The notes: generated from the letters alone by a model not told the origin. Positions 8,930 through 17,694 are shown, counted from the first letter of the stretch. The stretch: DNA of 64,000 nt from Faucicola sp902506225 (GCA_902506225.1 LR733345.1:744001-808000), one strand, 5' to 3'. A program made the numbers and translations.

Positions 8930-9133
8930 ATGTCACAGAATCAAGCACAAAACCAAGCACAAAATCAATCAAGCAACCAAACCGAAATTCAAAAAGCAAC
9001 AGAAAATGTGGATCCCAGTCAATTATCAGAAAACTTGGACAAACAAAATAGTGTGAAAGGTGAGCCACAAGACTTAGACAAAAGTGAAAACACCCCTTTT
9101 ATTGACGAATCATTGCGTACCGACAACCACTAG
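8930..9133 (+). CDS. Small hydrophilic, Gln/Asn-rich protein, 67 aa
   Basis: The protein starts MSQNQAQNQAQNQSSNQ and continues with acidic, Pro/Ser/Asp-rich stretches; it has no Cys or Trp and almost no bulky hydrophobics, so it should be intrinsically disordered and cytosolic. AAGGAAAA before the ATG is a good ribosome site, and the codon pattern is coherent. The N-terminal QNQA words come from a short in-frame repeat. I do not recognise a family. It leads a group of three genes of the same character (8930, 9261, 9675), each with its own strong ribosome site; a stress or drying-protection role is only a guess. Confidence 0.6.
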   Translation: MSQNQAQNQAQNQSSNQTEIQKATENVDPSQLSENLDKQNSVKGEPQDLDKSENTPFIDESLRTDNH

Positions 9134-9260
9134 AATTTTAATTGTTAAACTTTTGAATACTAAGCTTTTAGTCATTCAATTTTGATTGACTAATTTATAC
9201 AGCTCAACCTACAAAAATAATAACTTATTGAGCGATAACAATTAATTAAAGGAATAAAAA

Positions 9261-9611
9261 ATGCAAAATCAAAATAACGTAGAGATTGTAGATCCAAAAA
9301 CGGGTGTCGCCGTGACCCCGCAAGCCGTCATAGTAGAAGACAGTGTCACCCACCAATCGGGTGATGGATTAACCGCAGGCATGTCACCCTCAATGGAAAC
9401 GCCCGATATTTTTGATAATACCCCACAAGCGGCGGTAAAAGTCCAATCTGCAGAAGACGTAGCGAATGGCGAATTATCGGATGAAAATGTGGCACGTATT
9501 TCCGAGGAAGAGGCGCAGAAATTACAGCAAACTGCCCAAGCCAATCTTAATGCAGAAAACTCACTTCATACGTTATCAGATGGTAGCGTAGATATCGACC
9601 GCGATCACTAA
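9261..9611 (+). CDS. Small acidic hydrophilic protein, 116 aa
   Basis: An acidic protein (MQNQNNVEIVDPKTGVAVTP) with no signal peptide, no membrane helix and no Cys. It is rich in Ala, Asp, Glu, Asn and Ser, with the word ENVARISEEEAQKLQQTAQA probably forming one helix. AAAGGAATAAAAA before the ATG is a strong ribosome site. It has no recognised family. It shares style, not clear sequence identity, with the genes on both sides and ends ...GSVDIDRDH. Confidence 0.6.
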   Translation: MQNQNNVEIVDPKTGVAVTPQAVIVEDSVTHQSGDGLTAGMSPSMETPDIFDNTPQAAVKVQSAEDVANGELSDENVARISEEEAQKLQQTAQANLNAENSLHTLSDGSVDIDRDH

Positions 9612-9674
9612 TTTTCGATATCACTAAGTTAAGTTTAAGCATTGTATTGGGTTGATACCCAAAAAGGAATGACC

Positions 9675-9929
9675 ATGAATTCACCAGAAGCACAAACCAA
9701 ACACGTTAATTTAGGCGATAAATCCGCCGAGTTTGTTGATCGTCGTGACCAACCGGGACAAGCGTTTGATGATAATGTCAATGAACATACCATTGGCAGG
9801 GACGCGGTTGGTAACGAACAGCTAAAAAGCGACACCATTAATGAGCGCAATCTTTATACTACCCCAGAAAATGCCCAAAAACGCACTATTAATCCTGATG
9901 GCTCTATTCCAAGCGTTGGTAGTGAGTGA
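9675..9929 (+). CDS. Small hydrophilic protein, 84 aa
   Basis: The protein reads MNSPEAQTKHVNLGDKSAEF and later NPDGSIPSVGSE. It is polar throughout, has no Cys and no transmembrane segment. The open frame extends to 9642, but the ATG at 9675 is chosen because AAGGA lies six bases upstream; an in-frame ATG at 9669 lies too close to that site. It is the third of three consecutive disordered-looking proteins. Its stop codon lies in the first unit of a 10-bp tandem repeat (9921-9950), and a terminator at 9984 ends the group. Confidence 0.6.
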   Translation: MNSPEAQTKHVNLGDKSAEFVDRRDQPGQAFDDNVNEHTIGRDAVGNEQLKSDTINERNLYTTPENAQKRTINPDGSIPSVGSE

Positions 9930-9950
9930 GAGTAAGTGGCAGTGAGTCAG
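9921..9950. repeat. 10-bp tandem repeat over a stop codon
   Basis: AGTGAGTGAG, AGTAAGTGGC and AGTGAGTCAG are consecutive; the TGA stop at 9927-9929 is inside the first unit. A second short duplication (TAATAGCTAACCA / TAACAGCTAACCA) lies just downstream at about 9968-9993. Confidence 0.55.
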
Positions 9951-9983
9951 TTTAAGGATTAAATTGTAATAGCTAACCATAAC

Positions 9984-10021
9984 AGCTAACCATCCACCCC
10001 ATTTGATGGTTAGCTTTTTTT
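9984..10021 (+). terminator. Rho-independent terminator
   Basis: Stem AGCTAACCATC / GATGGTTAGCT with a T7 tail follows the 84-aa gene; it may also serve the convergent miaE. Confidence 0.8.
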
Positions 10022-10043
10022 ATCGTTACAGTCTACAAAAACC

Positions 10044-10775
10044 TCACGCAATCCAACTCGGTATACCACTATGAAAGCGTAATTCATCATCGGGTTCATC
10101 GATAAGCTGCGCCTCTACTTGACGAAAAAACGCCACCCGCGCATCAATCGGCTCGTCACTGATACTTTGCGCCAATGCCAAATAATCTTCAAAATGACGA
10201 CTTTCTGATTTTAGCAAATAGCGATAATATTTTGCCAAACGCTCATCCTCAATCACTTGTGACAGTGCCCAAAAACGTTCACACGATCGGGCTTCGATGA
10301 AAGCACCAATAATTAACGTGTCTATCATCGCTTGCGGCTCATAAGTGCGTTTATGTTTGAGCATACCTGCAGCGTAGCGACCTGCAGCAATATGTTGCCA
10401 CGCTTGTCCACGCTCTGCCATCAATCCCATCACTTGCTCATAATGGAGCATTTCTTCTCGAATCAGCTGAGCAAGCTTTAATTGCAGCTCGGTATGCGAC
10501 ATATAGCGAAAAATCAGATTCATCGCGGTGCCTGCGGCTTTTTTTTCACAATTGGCATGATCTTGGATGATAGTCGGCAAATCTGCCATCGCAGCTTTTA
10601 GCCATTTATCCGACGTCGTACTACCCAAAAACGCCAAAACAGGGGTGATATCAATGGGCTTTGGCTGATAGACAGAGTTATCGTTATCCAAGTCGATGAC
10701 GGCTAATTCATCAAAACTGCTGTCCGTTTGTAGTGGGTTATTGATAAGAGCGGAATTTGACAAGGGATTACTCAC
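10044..10775 (-). CDS. miaE: tRNA-(ms2io6A37) hydroxylase
   Basis: A 243-residue ferritin-like di-iron monooxygenase that hydroxylates the isopentenyl group of ms2i6A37 in tRNAs reading UNN codons. Di-iron ligand motifs are visible: DHANCEKKAAGTAMNLI (about residue 72), EEMLHYEQVMGLM, EARSCERFWALS and ESRHFEDYLALAQ. The start is GTG with no strong ribosome site, so the true start could be a little further in; the first 45 residues are low-complexity and unlike the family core. It is divergent from glcB and alone in its unit. Confidence 0.88.
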   Translation of the reverse strand: MSNPLSNSALINNPLQTDSSFDELAVIDLDNDNSVYQPKPIDITPVLAFLGSTTSDKWLKAAMADLPTIIQDHANCEKKAAGTAMNLIFRYMSHTELQLKLAQLIREEMLHYEQVMGLMAERGQAWQHIAAGRYAAGMLKHKRTYEPQAMIDTLIIGAFIEARSCERFWALSQVIEDERLAKYYRYLLKSESRHFEDYLALAQSISDEPIDARVAFFRQVEAQLIDEPDDELRFHSGIPSWIA

Positions 10776-10882
10776 TTATTGACACGTTAATAAAGTGATA
10801 TTTTACCAAAAATCAGTGATAAAACCCTTAGCACAAAAATTTATATATAACGATTATTTAAAAAATAAATAGTTTTTATTTC

Positions 10883-10911
10883 TTTATTTTTATAAATGAT
10901 GTTCGTATAAT
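10883..10911 (+). promoter_or_regulatory. Probable glcB promoter
   Basis: A consensus -10 box TATAAT at 10906-10911 lies 50 bases before the glcB ATG in a very AT-rich stretch; the -35 box about 17 bases upstream is weak, which would fit an activated promoter. Confidence 0.4.
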
Positions 10912-10960
10912 CAAACGTGAATTTTTTGCTATTTTAGACCAAAACATAAGGAAAAATGCC

Positions 10961-13138
10961 ATGTCAGAACGCGTTCAGAAGGGTAGTTTAGCGATTGATA
11001 CACAGCTTTATGACTTCATTGCCAATGAAGTTACGCCAGTCGTGGGCATCGATAACGAAAAATATTGGCAAGAATTTGAAAAAATTGTCAAAGCATTCCA
11101 ACCCCGTAATAAAGCATTGTTGGCAAAACGTGACGAGATTCAAACCCAAATCGATGACTGGCATGCCAAAAACCCCGCTAGCAACGGTCAAATCGACAAA
11201 GCCGCCTATACCCAATTTTTAAAAGACATCAACTACATCGTGCCAGAAGGCGATGACTTTTTGGTTGAAACCCAAAACGTGGATGACGAAATCGCCCATA
11301 TCGCAGGCCCACAGTTGGTGGTACCTGTACGCAATGCCCGTTATGCGCTAAACGCAGCAAATGCGCGTTGGGGCAGCTTGTATGATGCGCTATATGGTAC
11401 TGATGTCATTGATGAGACCAATGGCGCAGAAAAAGGCAAAGGCTACAACCCTGTTCGTGGCGGCGAAGTCGTAAAATACGCCAAAAACTTCTTGGATGCC
11501 AACTTTGCCTTAGCTGAAGGTAAATATGCTGACGTCACTGGTTTTAAGGTTGAAGACGGTAAATTAGTGATACGCCAAGGTGACAAAACCACCTCATTAG
11601 CCCAGCCAGAAAAATTCGCGGGTTTCTTAGGTGATGCGGCAAATCCAACGGGTATTTTACTGAAAAATAATGGCTTACATGTCGAAATCCAAATTGACCC
11701 ATCAAGCCATGTGGGTAAAGATGACCCTGCAGGTATCAAAGATGTCTTGATGGAAGCTGCGGTTACCACCATTCAAGACTGTGAAGACTCAGTCGCTGCC
11801 GTTGACGCCGAAGAGAAAGTAGAAGTATATCGCAACTGGTTTGGGTTGATGAAAGGCGACCTGAAAGACAGCTTTGAAAAAAATGGCAAACAAACCACCC
11901 GTACCATGAACCCCGACCGTGAATACACCGCGCCAGATGGTGGTAAAATCACCTTGCACGGCCGTTCAGTGATGCTGATTCGTAACGTGGGGCATTTGAT
12001 GACCAACCCCGCGATTTTAGTCGATTTTGACGGCCAACAAGAAGAAATTTATGAAGGTATTATGGATGCGCTAATCACACCACTGTGTAGCCTGCCAGAT
12101 ATCTTGGGTAAAAACAGCTTAAGCAATTCACGTACAGGTTCAATGTATATCGTAAAACCAAAAATGCATGGCCCTGAAGAAGTACAATTTACAGTTGACT
12201 TGTTTGCCGCGGTTGAAAAAGCGTTAGACCTACCCGAGAATACCTTAAAAGTCGGTATCATGGATGAAGAGCGCCGTACTACCGTTAACTTAAAAGAATG
12301 TATCCGTGTTGCTAAAAACCGCGTTATCTTTATTAACACAGGCTTTATGGATCGTACCGGTGACGAGATGCACACCAGTATGAAAGCCGGTCCCTTTGTC
12401 CGTAAAAACGACATGAAGAATACCGATTGGCTCAATGCTTATGAGCGTTGGAACGTAGACATAGGCGTCAAATTAGGTCTACCTGGTAAAGCGCAAATCG
12501 GTAAAGGCATGTGGGCAAAACCTGACAACATGAAAGAAATGGTTGCCACCAAGTCCAATCATCCAAAGTCAGGCGCGACTTGTGCCTGGGTACCATCACC
12601 AACAGGCGCAACGCTTCACGCCATGCACTACCATGAAACCAACGTCATGGACGTGTTAGATAATATCAAAGACCGCGAGCCTGCCAAGCTAGATGACATT
12701 TTGACCGTGCCACTTGCTACGGATACCAACTGGACAGATGAGCAAAAAACTGCCGAGCTTGAAAACAACATTCAAGGTATCTTAGGATATGTAGCGCGCT
12801 GGGTTGACCAAGGGGTTGGCTGTTCTAAGGTACTAGATATTGACGACGTTGCCTTGATGGAAGACCGCGCTACCTTGCGTATTTCTAGCCAGCACGTCGC
12901 CAACTGGCTAGCGCATGGGGTTGTGACGCCACAACAAGTGGATGACGTACTCAAACGTATGGCAAAAATGGTCGATGAGCAAAGCAAAGACGATCCTGCT
13001 TATATCCCAATGGCAAATGACTATAACACTTGGGCATACAATGCAGCTCGCGATCTTATCTTTAAAGGTACAGTACAACCCAGCGGATATACTGAGCCAT
13101 TGTTACATCAAGCCCGTCTTAATCTCAAAGCTAACTAG
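10961..13138 (+). CDS. glcB: Malate synthase G
   Basis: A 725-residue enzyme that condenses glyoxylate with acetyl-CoA to malate, the second step of the glyoxylate shunt. Seen: the family blocks GPQLVVPVRNARYALNAANARWGSLYDALYG (in part), TTIQDCEDSVAAVDAEEKVE with metal-binding acid residues, LHGRSVMLIRNVGHLMTNPAI, VGIMDEERRTTVNLKECI with the active-site Arg/Glu, and FINTGFMDRTGDEMHTS. Length is exactly typical of the G isoform. AAGGAAAA before the ATG sets the start. Its partner aceA lies 32 kb away at 45208, so the shunt genes are not an operon here. A terminator follows at 13171. Confidence 0.97.
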   Translation: MSERVQKGSLAIDTQLYDFIANEVTPVVGIDNEKYWQEFEKIVKAFQPRNKALLAKRDEIQTQIDDWHAKNPASNGQIDKAAYTQFLKDINYIVPEGDDFLVETQNVDDEIAHIAGPQLVVPVRNARYALNAANARWGSLYDALYGTDVIDETNGAEKGKGYNPVRGGEVVKYAKNFLDANFALAEGKYADVTGFKVEDGKLVIRQGDKTTSLAQPEKFAGFLGDAANPTGILLKNNGLHVEIQIDPSSHVGKDDPAGIKDVLMEAAVTTIQDCEDSVAAVDAEEKVEVYRNWFGLMKGDLKDSFEKNGKQTTRTMNPDREYTAPDGGKITLHGRSVMLIRNVGHLMTNPAILVDFDGQQEEIYEGIMDALITPLCSLPDILGKNSLSNSRTGSMYIVKPKMHGPEEVQFTVDLFAAVEKALDLPENTLKVGIMDEERRTTVNLKECIRVAKNRVIFINTGFMDRTGDEMHTSMKAGPFVRKNDMKNTDWLNAYERWNVDIGVKLGLPGKAQIGKGMWAKPDNMKEMVATKSNHPKSGATCAWVPSPTGATLHAMHYHETNVMDVLDNIKDREPAKLDDILTVPLATDTNWTDEQKTAELENNIQGILGYVARWVDQGVGCSKVLDIDDVALMEDRATLRISSQHVANWLAHGVVTPQQVDDVLKRMAKMVDEQSKDDPAYIPMANDYNTWAYNAARDLIFKGTVQPSGYTEPLLHQARLNLKAN

Positions 13139-13170
13139 ATTTTAGCAAATCAAACATATCAATCATTCAA

Positions 13171-13203
13171 AAAACCATCAGATTTGTAACTGGTGGTTTT
13201 TTT
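13171..13203 (+). terminator. glcB terminator
   Basis: Stem AAAACCATCAG / CTGGTGGTTTT (one G-U) followed by T7. Confidence 0.8.
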
Positions 13204-13241
13204 ATGGCATAAAAATATTGCAAAATGTTTCAGAGTGAATT

Positions 13242-13359
13242 ATACCAAACCCAAAAAATATAATAAGGTGCGTTTTACGCACCATTTTTGGCGAGATATA
13301 GCCAGCGGTGCATCGTATGCGTCCTACACAAGCAAGACTTTAACTATTGGGTTTGGTAT
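13242..13359. mobile_element. MITE-like element, 118 bp
   Basis: The element has 13-bp perfect terminal inverted repeats, ATACCAAACCCAA at 13242-13254 and TTGGGTTTGGTAT at 13347-13359. If the outer A/T pair is left out of the repeat, the bases TTA flank both ends as a possible target duplication. Inside are a perfect hairpin GGTGCGT-TTT-ACGCACC (13267-13283) and weaker dyads around 13290-13325 (TGGC/GCCA and GCAT/ATGC). It has no coding capacity, so it would depend on a transposase in trans. To its left, ATTGCAAAATGTTTCAGA resembles the sequence upstream of the second and third porins, suggesting that the element entered a porin upstream region. Confidence 0.6.
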
Positions 13360-13497
13360 TACTCCAATTTCACAATTAAATTTAGATTCTGTTAACTGTT
13401 TCATTGTTTTGTAACAAATTGTTGGCAAAATCTATCTATACAAAAGAATTGCTACGCATCTGTGTAGTTTCACCTAGGATATTGTGGAGAAATCCTT

Positions 13498-14583
13498 ATG
13501 AAAAAAATCGCAATCGCTTCAGCCATCGCTTTAGCTTCAATCACTGCTGCCCATGCTGCGCCAACTGTATATGGTAAAGCATTTTTAACCTTAGATTATG
13601 TTAGTACAGACTACGATGCAGCTAACAAGACAGATGAAGATACATTTAAACTTACCTCTAATCAATCACGTATCGGTTTTAAAGGTGACGACGATTTAAC
13701 TGACACCACTAAACTTATTTATCAATTAGAATATCAAATCAACCCTGATGACGATAGCCAACAGTTTAGATCACGTAATACTTATGTAGGCTTAGCCCAC
13801 AACACTTTAGGTACTGTACTAGCGGGACGTCATGATACCCCATTAAAACTTGTACAAAACAAAGTTGACGTATTTAATGACACCTTGTTTGATATGGGAA
13901 ATGCGGGCGTATCAGGGGAATACCGCGCTAACAACGTATTAGCATATCAGTCACCTGCACTGGTGGGAATGCCAATTACTTTTATGGCAGCCACTGCATT
14001 ATCTGAAAATGATACAGATGGTGATATTCTCGTTTCCGCAGCATCTGGTACGAAGCCTGCGGTCTATCGTGATAGAAAAGTAAAAGATAACGGTTATTCT
14101 GCATCATTAGCCTATGACCAAAATGGTCTTTATCTAGGTGGTGCCTATGATAAAGACATGGGTTCTAATAATGTGAATACAGGCACTATCGATAATACTT
14201 GGCGTTTGGTTGCTGGTTTAGATATGGGCAAAATGAATATGGTTTCGGGCTTAACTTTAGGTGCTCTATACCAACAAAGCCAATACTACGATAATTATAG
14301 CATCGTTAACAACAACCGCGTTAACAAAGCCAGTGAAGATGAAAAATCTTGGCTAATTAGTGGTAAATATAAAGTTGGTGCAACACCTTGGGCAGTTAAA
14401 GCACAATATGTTAATACCACTGACGAGAAAGGCGTAAAAGATGCTGATGTAAATGAAATCGCAGTTGGTGGAGAATATGCATTCAATAAAGCCACAACCG
14501 GTCATATTTACGCTGGTCAAATCAGCCGTGACAATAACAAAGATGAAACTATCGTAGGTACGGGTATTGAATACAAGTTCTAA
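13498..14583 (+). CDS. Outer membrane porin, paralogue 1
   Basis: A 361-residue general-porin-family beta barrel that lets small solutes cross the outer membrane. A 20-residue signal peptide ends ...TAAHA, followed by the mature start APTVYGKAFLTLDYV typical of this family. Strand-like alternating stretches run throughout (SRIGFKGDDDL, QLEYQINPDDD, NTYVGLAHNTLGTVLAGRHDTP) and the last residue is Phe (GIEYKF), the signal for the barrel-assembly machinery. TGGAGAAATCC before the ATG is the ribosome site. It is the first of three tandem paralogues. Its upstream region differs from those of the other two because of the element at 13242. Substrate specificity cannot be read from sequence. Confidence 0.9.
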   Translation: MKKIAIASAIALASITAAHAAPTVYGKAFLTLDYVSTDYDAANKTDEDTFKLTSNQSRIGFKGDDDLTDTTKLIYQLEYQINPDDDSQQFRSRNTYVGLAHNTLGTVLAGRHDTPLKLVQNKVDVFNDTLFDMGNAGVSGEYRANNVLAYQSPALVGMPITFMAATALSENDTDGDILVSAASGTKPAVYRDRKVKDNGYSASLAYDQNGLYLGGAYDKDMGSNNVNTGTIDNTWRLVAGLDMGKMNMVSGLTLGALYQQSQYYDNYSIVNNNRVNKASEDEKSWLISGKYKVGATPWAVKAQYVNTTDEKGVKDADVNEIAVGGEYAFNKATTGHIYAGQISRDNNKDETIVGTGIEYKF

Positions 14584-14610
14584 TATATCTAGCTCTTAGT
14601 TTATCGTAAA

Positions 14611-14639
14611 AGCTAACTAATTATTTAGTTAGCTTTTTT
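14611..14639 (+). terminator. Porin 1 terminator
   Basis: Stem AGCTAACTAA / TTAGTTAGCT with T6. The same hairpin ends porin 2 at 16098, so the duplicated unit included the terminator. Confidence 0.85.
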
Positions 14640-14843
14640 ATTTTCATTAACGCTAAAAAATTAATTAAAAAAAATATGATTTAATACTAGAAAGAATATT
14701 ATGTCACTAAGATTAAAAATAAACTTACAATCACGTAAAAATTAACAAAACTATTGCAAAATATTTCAGAATTGATATTCTATAAGGGAGAAGTATGAAT
14801 TTAGTAACAAAAATGATGGTAATGTAATTTATTGCTAGGATTG

Positions 14844-14984
14844 TTGCTAGATTTATACAATTAATAGTTGATGCTATTAATAGTAATCAAAGTAATAGTT
14901 TTCTTGCTTTGGTTATTCGGAGAGATAGTGGTGCTGACAAGTCACCAGTTATCTAAAATTTGTTTTTACTGATAGAGATGACAT
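14844..14984 (+). promoter_or_regulatory. Promoter end and long leader of porin 2
   Basis: This 141-base block is repeated upstream of porin 3 (16324-16464) with about six differences and no length change. A -10-like TATACA sits at 14854-14859, which would give a leader of some 115-120 nucleotides. Inside are the dyad CTATTAATAG and a small stem GGTG...CACC near 14928-14945. Conservation of an untranslated leader suggests control at RNA level or a regulator site. The rest of the 401-base gap from 14584 holds the porin 1 terminator and AT-rich DNA similar to that before porin 3. Confidence 0.5.
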
Positions 14985-16070
14985 ATGAAAAAATTACTTT
15001 TAGCCACAGCCGTCGCTACACTTTCAGTTTCTGCTGCCCATGCTGCGCCAACTGTATATGGTAAAGTATTTTTGACAGCTGACTACACTGATACGAATTA
15101 CGATGATAACTACCGTGCCAGTGCTACTGCAACTTCAGCACCTAATGACGAAAGTACAGTCAAACTAAACTCAAACGCATCACGTATTGGGTTTAAAGGT
15201 AGCGATGAGTTAACTGACACTGTCAACTTGGTTTATCAATTAGAATACGGTGTAAGCCCAGATGATGACCGTACTCAGTTTACTTCACGTGATACTTATA
15301 TCGGCTTAGCACACAATACTTTAGGTACTTTAATTGCGGGTCGTCATGACACCCCATTTAAATTGGCTAAAGGCAATGCCGACGTATTCAATGCTAATGT
15401 TGATACTTTGAGTATTTATAATGCCGGTCCACGTGGGTATACCAACCTAGGTGAATACCGTGCTAACAATATGGTGGCTTATAAATCACCGACCATTGTT
15501 GGTATGCCAGTGACTTTTACAGCGGCTGTTAGCTTGTCTGAAAATGATTCTGAAGGTGATAAATTACTAGCTGATGCGGTTTATAATCCTGATGGTACAG
15601 TAAAAACTGCTGCAAAGTATACGAATGAAGCCGATAAAAAAGATAATGGATATTCTGCTTCATTGGTTTATGATCAAAATGGTGTTTATTTAGCCGCAGG
15701 TTATGACAATAACATAAATGTTGAAGATACAGCATGGCGTTTAGCGGGCACCGTAGACATGGGCAAAATGAACATGGTGCAGGGTCTGACCTTGGGTGCG
15801 TTATACCAAAATGCTGATTTATTCAACGAGAATGATGATGCTAAAACTTGGTTAATCTCTGGTAAATATGCTATTGCTAACACACCATGGACTGCCAAAG
15901 CGCAATATATCAACACTGATTTTGGTGACAATGATAGCTCAGAAGTTGCGGTAGGCGGCGAATACGCATTCAATAAAGCGACCACGGGTCACATTTACGC
16001 GGGTCAAATCAGCCGTGACAACTATAAAGATGACACTATCGTAGGCACGGGTATTGAATACAAATTCTAA
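14985..16070 (+). CDS. Outer membrane porin, paralogue 2
   Basis: A 361-residue porin closely related to paralogue 1: the same signal-peptide junction AAHA-APTVYGKVFLTADYT, the same LAHNTLGT(L)IAGRHDTPFKLA block, and an almost identical end (EYAFNKATTGHIYAGQISRD, GTGIEYKF). The middle, which would form surface loops, differs: an inserted YRASATATSAPNDES near residue 45 and a different PDGTVKTAAKYTNEADKKD loop. Divergence confined to loops is what phage or antibody selection would produce, but it could also alter pore specificity. It has the shared 141-base leader and its own terminator. Confidence 0.9.
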   Translation: MKKLLLATAVATLSVSAAHAAPTVYGKVFLTADYTDTNYDDNYRASATATSAPNDESTVKLNSNASRIGFKGSDELTDTVNLVYQLEYGVSPDDDRTQFTSRDTYIGLAHNTLGTLIAGRHDTPFKLAKGNADVFNANVDTLSIYNAGPRGYTNLGEYRANNMVAYKSPTIVGMPVTFTAAVSLSENDSEGDKLLADAVYNPDGTVKTAAKYTNEADKKDNGYSASLVYDQNGVYLAAGYDNNINVEDTAWRLAGTVDMGKMNMVQGLTLGALYQNADLFNENDDAKTWLISGKYAIANTPWTAKAQYINTDFGDNDSSEVAVGGEYAFNKATTGHIYAGQISRDNYKDDTIVGTGIEYKF

Positions 16071-16097
16071 TATATCTAACTTTTAGATTGCTGTAAA

Positions 16098-16126
16098 AGC
16101 TAACTAATTCTTTAGTTAGCTTTTTT
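16098..16126 (+). terminator. Porin 2 terminator
   Basis: Stem AGCTAACTAA / TTAGTTAGCT with T6, a copy of the porin 1 terminator. Confidence 0.85.
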
Positions 16127-16323
16127 ATTGGCAGAATAAAGTTCGCTATTATGTTGAACAGAATCAACAATTATCAATTTGATTAAAAATAAATCACAAG
16201 TGATATAAAAAGTGTAAAAACTATTGCAAAATATTGCAAAATATTTCAAAATTGTTATCCTAGTATTTAGAAGTATGATTTTAGTAATTAGTAAGAATAA
16301 ATTGTAAATATATTCAAACTTTA

Positions 16324-16464
16324 TTGCTAGATTTATACAGTTAATAGTTGACGCTATTAATAGTAATCAAAGTAATAGTTTTCTTGCTTTGGTTATTCGG
16401 AGAGGTAGTGGTGCTGACAAGTCACCAGTTATCTAAAATTTGTTTTTACTGATAGAGATGTCCT
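16324..16464 (+). promoter_or_regulatory. Promoter end and long leader of porin 3
   Basis: The second copy of the porin leader. It has the same -10-like TATACA at 16334-16339 and the same distance to the ATG as at 14844-14984. Further upstream, CTATTGCAAAATATTTCA is also shared by both. The rest of the 394-base gap from 16071 holds the porin 2 terminator and AT-rich DNA. Confidence 0.5.
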
Positions 16465-17547
16465 ATGAAAAAATTACTTTTAGCCACAGCTGTCGCTGCA
16501 CTTTCAGTTTCTGCTGCCAATGCTGCTCCAACAGTTTACGGTAAAGTTCTGTTAACTACTGACTATGTTGATGGTAACTTAACAGTAAAAAAAGATGGTG
16601 ATAAATTAATCGATGAAGATTATAGTACCACCCAACTAAATTCTACAGGTTCAAGTAATTTGACAGGTTCACGTATCGGTTTTAAAGGTGCGGAAGCATT
16701 AACAGCTAATACTGACCTAGTGTATCAATTAGAATATGGTATTGATGTTGATGCGGACAAAGGTAAAAACTTCCGTTCACGCGATACTTATATTGGTCTA
16801 TCAAACAAACAATATGGTACCTTAGTTGCTGGTCGTTTGTCTGCAATCGATGATAATATCAATTACGCAGGTCAAACCGTTAGTCTATATGACACCTATA
16901 GCACAGGTTTCAGCGTCGAAGCTGCTGATGAAGAAACAGCAGATATTTTAGGTGTTAAAAAAGGCGAGACAGTAAAATTCTTGGCATCTTGGGACGGTAA
17001 TCGCGCTAACAATTCCCTTGCTTACTTCTCTCCATCATATAATGGTCTTCAGTTCATGGGCATGTATGTTATGGAAGAAAAAAATTCAACTGATTTATCG
17101 ACTGAATCAGAAGCATTCGGTGCAGGCTTAAAATATGAGCCAACTAACCAACCTTTCCGTGCAGGTGCTACTTATATCAAATCTAGCGACTTCAGCACAA
17201 CTCGTGTAAGTGGTGCTTATGATTTAAATGCTGTCACTACGTTAGGTGCACTATATCAAGTAACCGATCTTGACGAATCTGAAAACGAAAACCTATTCAC
17301 TTTGAGTGGTGCTTACAAAACTGCCACCCCTTGGACTGTATACGGCCAAGCTGACATGGTTAAAAATCTAAGTGGTCTTGACGGTGTAGATGGTTCACGT
17401 TTTGTAGTTGGTGGTAAATACGGCTTCAACAAAGCAACTACTGGTCACGTATATGCGGGTTACAGCAAAATTGAAGCTAGCGAAGATGGTTATGAGCTAG
17501 ATGCAAGTGGTTTTGGTATCGGTACTGGTATCGAATACAACTTCTAA
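16465..17547 (+). CDS. Outer membrane porin, paralogue 3
   Basis: A 360-residue porin. The signal peptide is almost the same as in paralogue 2 (MKKLLLATAVAALSVSAANA) and the leader is shared, but the barrel is clearly more diverged: the LAGRHDTP block is replaced by LVAGRLSAIDDNINYAGQ, and the loops and C-terminal half are different, while the end GIGTGIEYNF still closes on Phe. The mix of an almost identical 5' end with a diverged body suggests either recombination of the leader/signal region between copies or strong selection on the leader. It ends in its own hairpin, unlike the terminator of copies 1 and 2. Confidence 0.9.
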   Translation: MKKLLLATAVAALSVSAANAAPTVYGKVLLTTDYVDGNLTVKKDGDKLIDEDYSTTQLNSTGSSNLTGSRIGFKGAEALTANTDLVYQLEYGIDVDADKGKNFRSRDTYIGLSNKQYGTLVAGRLSAIDDNINYAGQTVSLYDTYSTGFSVEAADEETADILGVKKGETVKFLASWDGNRANNSLAYFSPSYNGLQFMGMYVMEEKNSTDLSTESEAFGAGLKYEPTNQPFRAGATYIKSSDFSTTRVSGAYDLNAVTTLGALYQVTDLDESENENLFTLSGAYKTATPWTVYGQADMVKNLSGLDGVDGSRFVVGGKYGFNKATTGHVYAGYSKIEASEDGYELDASGFGIGTGIEYNF

Positions 17548-17570
17548 TCTTCTCTAGAATTTGCTATCAA

Positions 17571-17601
17571 AAAATCCACTCAGCGATGAGTGGATTTTTT
17601 T
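17571..17601 (+). terminator. Porin 3 terminator
   Basis: Stem AAAATCCACTCA / TGAGTGGATTTT with a 4-base loop and T7. Confidence 0.85.
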
Positions 17602-17694
17602 ATGAGTGCGCGATTTATTGATAAAAATAATTTTTTGCTAAACCTAGGCATTTTCGAGTAAAATTCTTTTTTACCAACGAGCGAAATAGATAAC

